Below are positions 24,323 through 32,406 of a stretch of 64,000 bases of DNA, piece by piece (position 1 is the stretch's first letter; each line of letters opens with the position of its first letter). The notes beneath the pieces were generated by a model. The model was not told where the DNA came from. It saw only the letters and a list, made by a program, of their open reading frames with translations, and searched no databases. The position numbers and the translations under genes are program-made. This DNA is from Calendula officinalis. Taxonomy: Eukaryota > Streptophyta > Magnoliopsida > Asterales > Asteraceae. The stretch lies in contig OY970833.1 in assembly GCA_963853835.1 (NCBI GenBank), forward strand, positions 15,772,474 through 15,836,473, in the 5' to 3' direction.

Positions 24323-27300
24323 TTGTGTCTTGTGCAGGGTGACAGAAAATGGTATTTAGATAGTGGCTGCTCAAGACACATGACAGGCAGTATGGAATAT
24401 CTTCTCAATTATACTCCAGAGAAGGGTCCTTCTGTTAAATTTGGAGATGACTCGGTGGGAAAGACAAGAGGTTATGGTGTGATCAAGGCAGGCAACATAA
24501 CTTTTAAAAGAGTTGCCTATGTAGAGGGTCTAAAACACAATCTGCTCAGTATCAGCCAGATGTGTGATGATGACAATGAAGCTCGATTCAGGAAGGTTGC
24601 AGGAATCATCTACAATGATAAAGGCCAGCATGTACTCATTGCTAGAAGAGAAAAAGACGTATATGTAGTCAACCTATCTGAAATAGACCCAACTATTCGA
24701 GTATGCCTACTTTCTAAAGTCAAGCCAGAATTGCATTGGCTATGGCACAAGAAACTCTCTCACATCAACTTTAGAAACATCAACGAGCTCAGTATGAAGA
24801 AACTGGTGAGAGGGTTGCCCACTATTACTTATTCAAAAGATAAGTTATGCTCAGCATGTGAAATGGGCAAGCAGAAGAAGAGTTCATTCAAGTCCAAAGT
24901 CAATCATTCCATCAATGAACCTCTTACTATGATACATATGGATCTTTTTGGCCCTATCAGCACACCATCTTTGGCCAAAAAGATCTATACTCTAGTCTTA
25001 GTTGTAGAAAGAAAGAACAGAACATTGATTGAAGATGCAAGAACTTTATTATGCCATGCTGGACTGGCACTGAGTTTCTGGGCTGAAGCTGTAAACTGTG
25101 CAAACTTCACTCAGAATAGAGCCACTATAGTCCAAAGACATCTGAAGACTCCATATGAGTTATACAATGGCAAGATTCCTAATGTGGAATATTTCCACAT
25201 CTTTGGGAGTACATGCTTTGTACTCAGTACAAAACAAAATCTCAATAAATTTGCTCCCAAAGCAAATGAAGGTGTGTTCATGGGCTACTCTCCACACTCT
25301 AAAGCTTTCAGAGTGTATATCATCTCAACCAAGATGATTGTAGAATCCATTCATGTCACATTCGATGAAGATCAGAATGAGCATTCTACCTCAGCAAGTG
25401 AAGACATAAGTGGCATAGATATTCTATGCAATCCAGAACACTCCATTGCTGAACAGCCTAAGTTTCATCCACACTTTATTCCTAATAAGTTTAATGAAAC
25501 TGATCAAGTTCAAACTCAGTATCACTCAAATGAGACTAATGCTGAGGTTCTCATAACAGAGGACCTCCAAACTGAGTTTCCAACTAATGATCTGAACCAC
25601 TCTATCTATGAAGAAGGTGAAACATCCAACACTTCACAAGAATCCACATCAACTCTGCAAAATGAAGATGAACAGCAACCTGCACTGTCTAATACTGATC
25701 AGAGTTCCACTCAGTATCAGACAGACAACACACCAAATCAACAAGATATTGTTGATCCTATTTCAAATGCTCCCTTAGGAAACAATTTAAGGGAACACAG
25801 AGACCATCCACACTCAAACATTATTGGTCCTATTGAAGAAGGTGTCCAAACAAGAAGAAATTTAGAATTTCCAACCCAAGCAACTGCAAACTTTTGTTTC
25901 TTCTCAAGTTTTCTATCTACCATTGAACCAAAGAAAGCTGATGAAGCTTTATTAGATGAAGATTGGGTAGAGGCTATGCAAGAAGAGCTCACAGAGTTTG
26001 AAAGAAACAAAGTTTGGAACTTAGTACCACCTCCTTCTGGCAAAACTATTATTGGTACTAAGTGGGTGTTCAGAAACAAGATGGACAAGGATGGTGTTGT
26101 CATCAGAAACAAAGCAAGGTTAGTTGCTCAAGGTTACAGGCAAGAAGAAGGCATTGACTATGATGAAACTTTTGCACCAGTTGCAAGAATTGAAGCTATT
26201 AGGTTGTATCTTGCATATGCAGCCTTTAAGAATTTCAAAGTTTATCAGATGGATGTCAAAAGTGCTTTTCTAAATGGAAAACTACAAGAAGAAGTTTATG
26301 TTAAACAACCTCCAGGTTTTGTTGATCCCAAATTTCCTAATTATGTTTTCAAGCTTGATAAAGCTCTATATGGGCTCAAACAAGCTCCAAGAGCCTGGTA
26401 TGACACCCTGTCTGAGTACCTTATTGAAAATAAATTTACAAGAGGTAAAATTGATAAAACATTATTTTCAAAAAGGAAAGGTTCTGACATCTTACTCATT
26501 CAGATATATGTAGATGATATTATCTTTGGTTCCACTGACAAGTCAATGTGTGACTGGTTTGCTAAGATAATGTCAACTCAGTATCAGATGAGTATGATGG
26601 GAGAACTTACTTACTTTCTTGGTTTACAAGTTGAACAAAAGCCTGATGGTACTTTTATAAATCAAAGTAAGTATGTGCATGACATGTTAAAGAAATACAA
26701 ATTTGAAAATTTATCTTCCATGCACACTCCTATGGGTACTCAGGATAAGATAAGTAAGGATGAAACTGGTAAACCAGTATGTCAATCCACATACCGAGGT
26801 ATGATTGGTTCCTTACTTTACTTAACTGCTAGTAGGCCTGATATCATGTTTGCCACATGTTTGTGTGCTCGGTATCAGGCTGATCCTAAAGAATCACACA
26901 TGAAAGCAGTTAAGCGCATCTTCAGATATCTTACAGGTACTCCTAACCTGGGTCTTTGGTATCCCAAAGACTCAAACTTTGACCTTGAAGGGTACACAGA
27001 TGCAGATTTTGCAGGTTGTAGATTGGACAGAAAGAGCACAAGTGGAGGATGTCAATTCCTAGGTGGAAGACTAGTTGGCTGGTCATCCAAGAAACAGAAT
27101 TCGGTAGCAACTTCCACAGCAGAAGCAGAATATGTTGCTGCAGGAAGTTGTTGTGCTCAATTATTATGGATGCACTATCAACTCTTAGACTATGGGTTCA
27201 ACTTGCATAAGACTCCCATTCATTGTGATAACAAGAGTGCTATTTCTATCACAGAGAACCCAGTCTATCACTCCAAAACCAAGCACATTGATATCAGACA

Positions 27301-27448
27301 CCACTTTATTCGAGATAATGTGGAAAAAGGTAAGGTTGAAGTAGATTATGTACCAACAGATGAACAATTGGCCGATGTGTTTACTAAACCTCTCCCTGAG
27401 GAAAGGTTTATGTATTTACTAGGGCAATTAGGTATGTTGAATCCTTAA
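24323..27448 (+). CDS. pol: Copia Pol: protease, integrase (core deleted), RT, RNase H
   Basis: 1041 residues in a frame different from gag, with no convincing ATG near the start (first codons TTG TGT CTT GTG CAG). Domains in order: aspartic protease with 'YLDSGCSRHMTG' (Asp13); integrase zinc-binding region with H142, H147, C176 and C179; a remnant integrase core with 'HMDLFGP' (Asp207) directly joined to 'VERKNRT' (Glu229); the copia 'GVFMGYS' segment; reverse transcriptase from about residue 548 with 'YGLKQAPRAWY' and YVDD at 729-732; RNase H with Asp893, Glu934 and Asp969. In relatives, Asp and Glu of the integrase DD35E triad lie about 100 residues apart. Here they lie 22 apart and the middle Asp ('SDNG' motif) is gone, so the integrase is dead though the frame is kept. 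RT and RNase H look intact. Confidence 0.95.
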   Translation: MCLVQGDRKWYLDSGCSRHMTGSMEYLLNYTPEKGPSVKFGDDSVGKTRGYGVIKAGNITFKRVAYVEGLKHNLLSISQMCDDDNEARFRKVAGIIYNDKGQHVLIARREKDVYVVNLSEIDPTIRVCLLSKVKPELHWLWHKKLSHINFRNINELSMKKLVRGLPTITYSKDKLCSACEMGKQKKSSFKSKVNHSINEPLTMIHMDLFGPISTPSLAKKIYTLVLVVERKNRTLIEDARTLLCHAGLALSFWAEAVNCANFTQNRATIVQRHLKTPYELYNGKIPNVEYFHIFGSTCFVLSTKQNLNKFAPKANEGVFMGYSPHSKAFRVYIISTKMIVESIHVTFDEDQNEHSTSASEDISGIDILCNPEHSIAEQPKFHPHFIPNKFNETDQVQTQYHSNETNAEVLITEDLQTEFPTNDLNHSIYEEGETSNTSQESTSTLQNEDEQQPALSNTDQSSTQYQTDNTPNQQDIVDPISNAPLGNNLREHRDHPHSNIIGPIEEGVQTRRNLEFPTQATANFCFFSSFLSTIEPKKADEALLDEDWVEAMQEELTEFERNKVWNLVPPPSGKTIIGTKWVFRNKMDKDGVVIRNKARLVAQGYRQEEGIDYDETFAPVARIEAIRLYLAYAAFKNFKVYQMDVKSAFLNGKLQEEVYVKQPPGFVDPKFPNYVFKLDKALYGLKQAPRAWYDTLSEYLIENKFTRGKIDKTLFSKRKGSDILLIQIYVDDIIFGSTDKSMCDWFAKIMSTQYQMSMMGELTYFLGLQVEQKPDGTFINQSKYVHDMLKKYKFENLSSMHTPMGTQDKISKDETGKPVCQSTYRGMIGSLLYLTASRPDIMFATCLCARYQADPKESHMKAVKRIFRYLTGTPNLGLWYPKDSNFDLEGYTDADFAGCRLDRKSTSGGCQFLGGRLVGWSSKKQNSVATSTAEAEYVAAGSCCAQLLWMHYQLLDYGFNLHKTPIHCDNKSAISITENPVYHSKTKHIDIRHHFIRDNVEKGKVEVDYVPTDEQLADVFTKPLPEERFMYLLGQLGMLNP

Positions 27449-27680
27449 TCTTTCTTAAATTTTCTTTAAAACTGAGCGCTCAGTATCACTCCTGTTGATA
27501 CTGACCACTCAGTATCACTAGTCTGTTATCATCAAAATTTGAAATTTTTATTTTTTTATTAATTTCCAGAGTAAATTAACTGTTTTTATATTTTTTATTA
27601 TTTTTTTTTTAAAATAATTTTTTTTTACTCAGTATTGGGGTATTACGGCGCTCAAACCGAGCTTAATCCTCATACTGCTC

Positions 27681-27714
27681 AACGGTAACCTTTCTTAATA
27701 AGAAAGTTACCGTT
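27681..27714. other. Near-perfect inverted repeat upstream of the internal TATA box
   Basis: Arms beginning aacggtaac (27681) and ending gttaccgtt (27714) pair over about 16 bp with one extra base in the left arm and almost no loop. It lies about 70 bp upstream of the TATA box. Candidate operator-like dyad or hairpin; the core aacggtaac also resembles MYB-type sites (inference). Confidence 0.75.
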
Positions 27715-27782
27715 GGCAGAGGATAAGGCAGTCAAATCAGCCGTTTTTACTTCCCATTACCTTAATTATCTTTCAAATCTCC

Positions 27783-27790
27783 TATAAATA
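27783..27790 (+). promoter_or_regulatory. Internal TATA box for the third gene
   Basis: TATAAATA, identical to the LTR TATA sequence, 121 bp upstream of the third gene's ATG. Confidence 0.6.
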
Positions 27791-27910
27791 AACGTTTATT
27801 TTTACTTCAAATTTTTTAACTGTTATTTCTTTCTTTCATTTTCAATTCTCTCTGCGATTAACGATTTCACTTTCTATTAGCAAGCAAACTTTTTCAAATC
27901 AAAATCACAG

Positions 27911-28498
27911 ATGGCGAATTACACTTTTGTTGCTCCAGAAGTTGAATCGGAAATCAAATTCCGAAATAATGAAGTACCCAGGTTTGCGAGGAACAACATC
28001 ACAGCAAATTTCACTATTCCTCAAGCCTGGGTATGCCAAGAATTCACGAACATTGTGACCTTTATGAAGCATTGCCCAATTGCTCGTGCACTGACCCTAT
28101 CTCCTCGAGCAATTTACCCAGAAATGTTATGCGAGTTTTGGTACTCTGCCACACTCGATTCTCCAGATATGATTGCTGGATGGGTAATTAGGGATCAAAG
28201 AAGAGCTTTTGTCTCTACTGCAATCATTCGTGAAACATTGAGGCTTCCAGCACAAGCTCAGTATGACCCATTTGTTGATAGATCAGAGGCACGCTCAGTA
28301 CTGCCATTTTTGGGTCGAAGAGGAACAACAGGAATCATCAAAAGAAACGAATTTGGTCCTATGTGGGGTATTCTCATTACAACAATAATTCGGTGCATGA
28401 CTCACAAGACGGGTGATTTGGACCAAATAAACGAATTTGGGATGCAAATAGTACATGCTCTCTGTACTATGGAAGAAATATTGATTATGCTCGGCTAA
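27911..28498 (+). CDS. Third gene, exon 1 first part (ends at a frameshift)
   Basis: 195 residues, unrecognised family. The start ATG is in a good plant context (cacagATGGCG) behind a TATA box and leader. It is globular in composition, with tryptophan- and arginine-rich stretches such as 'EFWYSATLDSP' and 'GWVIRDQRRAF'. The ORF ends prematurely with a few out-of-frame residues: the reading shifts from this frame to the next near 28478-28483, consistent with loss of one base, after which the sequence continues open. The position after pol is where SIRE-type elements carry an 'env-like' gene, but no signal peptide or membrane segment is visible, so an envelope function is not supported. Proteins with similar N-termini occur in plant retroelement annotations as I recall. 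Function unknown. Confidence 0.75.
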   Translation: MANYTFVAPEVESEIKFRNNEVPRFARNNITANFTIPQAWVCQEFTNIVTFMKHCPIARALTLSPRAIYPEMLCEFWYSATLDSPDMIAGWVIRDQRRAFVSTAIIRETLRLPAQAQYDPFVDRSEARSVLPFLGRRGTTGIIKRNEFGPMWGILITTIIRCMTHKTGDLDQINEFGMQIVHALCTMEEILIMLG

Positions 28499-29302
28499 TT
28501 TTCAATGAATTAGCTACTTTGGTTCGGGCTAACACACGGGAATGCAATATCCTTTTCTGCAGATTTCTATCACTCATCTTTCAACACTCAATGCCCACAC
28601 ACATTTATGATGAATTTCACAGTCCAAGGGTTGATCTTCCTCCTCTTAGTGAGAAGATTTTCTTTTACAGACCAAGAGAAGGAGAACCTCTTCTAAGTCC
28701 TCCTATGTGGGCCATTGTTCAAGAACACATCGATGATGAAGAAGACATGTCTGATACTGAGTCAGACAATGATGATGATGATGATAATAATGATAATAGT
28801 GGTAATGGAGTACAGGCCGGTCCAGAAATTGAGATGCAGGATGTTCCACAAGTTCAAGAACCTACTCAACATCATATCTCTCCACCTGCACAGGATCTTG
28901 ATGCTCCTCATATTGAAACAGCTTTTGATACTGAGTCCTCAGAAGACACACCACTGGTCCTCCAAAGAAGAAGAAGACATCTTTCCCCTGTTATTATGGG
29001 AAACTTATCATCTGAGGAGGTGCAGCCTGCAAATGTTCCATCATTAACTGCATCTCTTCAAGTCCAAAGCTTAGTTGCAGCCACCGCTGACCTTCCAGGT
29101 CCAAAACCAATTCCAACAGCTCAACCAATTGAGGAACCTCATGTTCCTCTTGATGTGGAGATTCAATATGAGCAAATTACACTGGAAGGTGCTCAGCAAA
29201 ACAGAGAGGTCGGTATTGAAGATATTGGTGCTACAAATCCACAATCACATGATCCTGCACCGACCTCTGCAGATGCTAGAAGGGAATCTGACAGAGTCTC
29301 AG
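28483..29302 (+). CDS. Third gene, exon 1 second part
   Basis: Continuation in the shifted frame, open from 28483 (Asp-Tyr-Ala-Arg...) without its own ATG. The first about 80 residues complete the globular part. Then comes an acidic run of Asp/Asn (near 28746-28800), followed by low-complexity Pro/Gln/Glu-rich sequence with the motif 'DTPLVLQRRRRH', which has two degenerate relatives in exon 2. Exon 1 ends TCA-G|GTATGA at 29302/29303. If not spliced, the frame stops after five more codons. The splice joins in phase 1 with exon 2. Confidence 0.7.
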
Positions 29303-29990
29303 GTATGAATTTCTAAAAAGCCCTTAAACTTATATATATATATATTTCATTCCCAAATAGAGACTAAGTATTGGCCAGTACCAACTCAATACTGACCAAA
29401 GTCTCAAACGATCTTTCAAATATATATCCTTTTATGGCCAACATAGCTAGCCCACTGCTGCTATGCAAAATTCATATACTGAGCACACAAAATTGATCAG
29501 TGTCAGTCTACAGTTGTCTCAACATTTAAAGAGACAATGGTGGTTGATGTCATACTGACACCCACTGGTGCTGCTTGAATAATGTCCAACTTATTTTTGA
29601 GTTGGGTAGCATCATTCAAGAAATGATCACAAACCCTTAAGCCACAAAATCCAAAAATTTCCCATGGGGTTTAGCCACATTTCTGTTATCACTCTAATAC
29701 CGAGTGATAAACATTGAAAATAACAAGAAGCACATCCCAGGCTTCGAATTCCCAAACCCAAACCTTTTAGTAAATGTGACTTATCCTATACTGAGCTACT
29801 TAAATTTTCACACTCACTTTTACTAAAATCTTCTTACACATGCTATGCACAAGTCCACAATATTTCATCATAAACCAGATGAAATACAGACTTCACAAAC
29901 TTTGTTTATATGATTATAGAATTAAACAACACCACAATTCTATTTGATAAACCTTTCTTTCTAACCAGTTTTATATTTTTGTTTCTTTAG
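29303..29990 (+). other. Intron in the third gene (688 bp)
   Basis: Donor CAG|GTATGA and acceptor TTTTTGTTTCTTTAG|C with a branch-point-like ctaac at 29961. The stretch is AT-rich, has stops in all sense frames and breaks the coding sequence, yet the flanking ORFs join in frame (G of exon 1 plus CA of exon 2 gives Ala). Two CTCAGTA-type motifs (29477, 29789) and a (ta)n run near 29330-29344 lie inside. This sense-strand intron has survived in an element that copies through RNA, so the genomic RNA must escape splicing here. Confidence 0.75.
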
Positions 29991-31816
29991 CACCATCAGT
30001 GCAGGGCATTCAGGCATCTCAGGCTGCAGCAGACCAAGTGACTCTGCAAGCAATCATGCAGCACATTCTGGCCATCCAACAAACTCAAAATATAATACTA
30101 GCCAGAATGGACAAGATGAGTGGTGATATTGACTCAATAAAACAGTCAGTCTCACTACTTCAACAACCACAGCAGCCTCCACAAACTCCACCATGTTCAC
30201 ATGGTGACCACAATGAAGAAGGAGAAGGAGAAGGAGGTGCTGGTGATACTGATGCTGCAACTGAGCCCATGTCCTCCCCTACTCTTGAACAACCTGAGGG
30301 GGACGTGGGTGGTGATACTGATCCTCTTCCCTCCTCATCAAATGATAATAAAAGGGGGGAGAAGAGACAAAGAGATACTGAGGTTGATCAAACTGAGCCA
30401 TCTGCTCAGGGGGAGAAAAGAAGACGATTGAATGAAGATCAACCTCCACAACAAGAACAGCAACATCAACAGAGTCCTCATACTGAACCACTTCGATTTC
30501 AGTATGAGAGAAGAAGACAAAGAAGTAGGTCAGTACCACACTTTGAAGATCCACTTGAGCCATCTGCTCAGGGGGAAACTCACACTGACCAACCACAGCA
30601 AGCTTATACTGAGCCACCTGTTCTAGAAGAAAATAACTTGCAAATTGTGGTTTATAGGCCTTTCATCTGGCCTATTGCTGATGATGAAGATGAAGAACCA
30701 GGTTTAGTGAACTATGCACTGAATCTGGTAGAACAAGAAAATTCTTCATCATCATCCTCGGATGATGAAGAACCAGAAAATCTGGTGATTAGAAGAAGGA
30801 GTTCCTTGTCAAGAAGACCCATCAATGCAGTTCTCACTTCTTCTGAATCAAGTGAGGAACCTGCTCCTTTGGTAACAAGACAAAGAAGACCTGTTCATAC
30901 ATTGGACAGTGATACTGAGCAGGCTCCAAGACTGACTTCTCAACAACTCTGGGCTGAACAAGAAAGATTTTTATATGAGCAAGAGTTGGGAATCAAAGCT
31001 GAACCAGAATCTGACCCAGATACTGATACTCCTGGTTCTTCACATAGAATCTCAAGAAAGGGTCCAGACCATATTCAACATTATTGGAATATGGTTGCTG
31101 CTAGGACTCAGTATAAGGAAGAAAGGAAGGAGTTCTTGAGGACCAAAACATTTCCAAATGTAAGGGGGATACATTGGTTAAATCTGGATGTCAATAAAGT
31201 AAAAGTGAAACTCAAAGAAGGAAAAATCACTATCACTTGTACTGGCTTAATCATTCCTCCCATGAAGATATTTATTCATGATATTCAAAGAATTGGTCTT
31301 CAAGACTGGGTGAAGATCACAAGACTGATCAAAGAGCTTCCAAAGAAATCAACTTATGATCAAATAGTCTTGGATGAGATCTGTGCAGTAGCTACTGTAT
31401 GTTATGAGAAGGACTTACTTCATGAAATAGAGTACAGAACACTCAGTGTGATGATTGAGGCTTACTCAAACAACAGACCAGAATGTCTTCATACATACAA
31501 GTATCTTAAAAAGTACCCTCTTCCTCCTAACCTTGTTTTTCAGGATCAAAAGAGTGTCATATATCCAACTTCTGGATATATGTATACTGACTCAGAGGAT
31601 AGAGAGTGCTTCATTTCTGAAGAAGATCTACCAAGAGCTCAAATCAGTCACCTTATTGGACTGAAATGGATGATCACCAAGAAAGAAGACTCTTGGTTCA
31701 GAAAGAAGATTGTTGCAGTTCTGAATAGTAGAAGGGATGAACTCAAAAGCAGAGAAGAGTTTGTCCACATTAAACAAGAAGTCTTCTATGAGAATGAAGC
31801 CATCAACAGCAAATGA
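29991..31816 (+). CDS. Third gene, exon 2
   Basis: About 608 residues from the acceptor to TGA at 31814. Near the N-terminus there is a likely coiled coil (heptad-like 'ILAIQQTQNIILARMDKM'). Next comes a long Pro/Gln/Glu/Ser-rich, strongly charged region with a repeated 'EPSAQGE' (near 30397 and 30559) and repeated acidic-then-basic blocks ('EPENLVIRRRS', 'EPAPLVTRQRR'), which look like phosphorylation or nuclear-import type signals. The last about 230 residues, from 'GPDHIQHYWNMV', are globular, basic and rich in Lys/Ile/Leu, with no motif I recognise. Codon use and motif content match the rest of the element. Possible roles, inferred only: nucleic-acid binding, chromatin association or anti-silencing factor. 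Confidence 0.75.
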
Positions 31817-31889
31817 AGAAGAAGATATTGCTACCTATGCTGTTGTATTTTTAGTTTATCTCTTTGTAATTGTTTTGTTATCATTAGAT

Positions 31890-31898
31890 AGGGGGAGA
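31890..31898 (+). other. Polypurine tract
   Basis: AGGGGGAGA one base before the 3' LTR start (TGTTAAGG), after a T-rich stretch. It primes plus-strand DNA synthesis. The 'gggggaga-ttgtta' junction is typical of plant copia elements. Confidence 0.92.
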
Positions 31899-31899
31899 T

Positions 31900-32406
31900 T
31901 GTTAAGGCAAAAAGCCTTGCCCCTTTGGATCTTAAGATAACAAAACAACCTAGACTAGCTTTGATTTATATGTAGAATAATATAGCTAAGTTTAGGTCTG
32001 ATACTGAGTGATCAGTATTGGAACTCAGTATCAGTACTCAGTATCAGATAGTGATACTGAGTACAAGGACTGAGTAGAAGGACTGAGTGATACTCAGTAT
32101 AGTAACGGACTAAGATCAAATCCCTTGATCTTAGTCATTTTCCCTACTTAGTCCTTCGGTTACTCCTTTGCTTAATCATGTAAGATCTCTATAACATTAT
32201 AAATAGAGATCATCTTGCAAAGAAGTACTCACCAATTCACTTTACACTTTCATATCTTTGTAATTGATCAGTGGTCTTGTTATTCCGCAACAAGCCACAC
32301 TTAGTGGATTTATACATTGACTATATTCGTGTGTTATCACTCTAATATTTCTCTAAGTATAATATTCTATCAATTAACATTAAAACAGGGTTGTTGTGAC
32401 CTAACA
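31900..32406 (+). repeat. 3' LTR (507 bp, complete)
   Basis: Starts TGTTAAGG and ends CTAACA, so TGTTA...TAACA forms the short terminal inverted repeat. It carries the same U3 motif cluster (CTCAGTA/TACTGAG at 32002, 32024, 32037, 32055, 32093), 12-bp inverted repeat and TATA box as the 5' LTR, plus a 13-bp tandem duplication absent from the 5' copy. It is followed at 32407 by T-module satellite sequence 'acccgagcc'. Confidence 0.96.
32198..32205 (+). promoter_or_regulatory. TATA box of the 3' LTR
   Basis: TATAAATA, counterpart of the 5' LTR box. It could drive read-out transcription into the satellite to the right (inference). Confidence 0.6.

Larger units (their letters stand above)
22950..24337 (+). 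other. Candidate intron joining gag to pol
   Basis: Donor AAG|GTAAGT at 22949/22950 matches the plant consensus. Acceptor TTGTGTCTTGTGCAG|G ends at 24337 after a T-rich run. Both sites are phase 0: exon 1 ends with the codon AAG of the gag frame and exon 2 begins GGT of the pol frame, a few codons before the protease motif. Splicing would remove 1388 nt, including all three gag-frame stops (23172, 23727, 24312) and the second zinc knuckle, giving a Gag-Pol fusion, while unspliced RNA gives Gag alone. Against it: the donor bases also encode Lys-Val-Ser in a region that looks like normal Gag coding sequence. No transcript evidence is available. Confidence 0.4.
27449..27910 (+). promoter_or_regulatory. 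Intergenic region and promoter of the third gene
   Basis: Non-coding. After the pol stop there are two CTCAGTA motifs (27479, 27508), an A/T-rich stretch with long T runs (27540-27628), another motif at 27628, an inverted repeat at 27681-27714, then TATAAATA at 27783-27790. The following 120 bp are a CT-rich, AT-rich leader typical of plant 5' UTRs, ending cacagATGGCG at 27911. The spacing from TATA to ATG suits an independent transcript. Promoter activity is inferred. Confidence 0.6.
21201..32406 (+). mobile_element. Ty1/copia LTR retrotransposon with a third gene, defective
   Basis: Order: LTR, tRNA-iMet primer site, gag, protease-integrase-RT-RNase H, third gene, polypurine tract, LTR. 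Integrase before RT defines Ty1/copia. The two zinc knuckles in gag and an extra gene after pol resemble the SIRE/Maximus lineage, but lineage placement is from memory of the families. Defects in this copy: 5' LTR lacks about 94 bp at its outer end, gag has two internal stops, integrase lacks its central core, and the third gene has a frameshift. No clean target-site duplication exists because the left junction is rearranged. The two LTRs differ by three substitutions and one 13-bp indel over about 400 aligned bases, so the insertion is young. Confidence 0.96.

Noticed and set aside
31737..31940. Hydrophobic C-terminal segment (YAVVFLVYLFVIVLLSL) in another frame before the polypurine tract, as an envelope-like membrane anchor
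   Set aside because: It is out of frame with exon 2, which ends at 31816, and the hydrophobicity follows from the T-rich sequence that normally precedes the polypurine tract. Only a frameshift seen in relatives would revive it.
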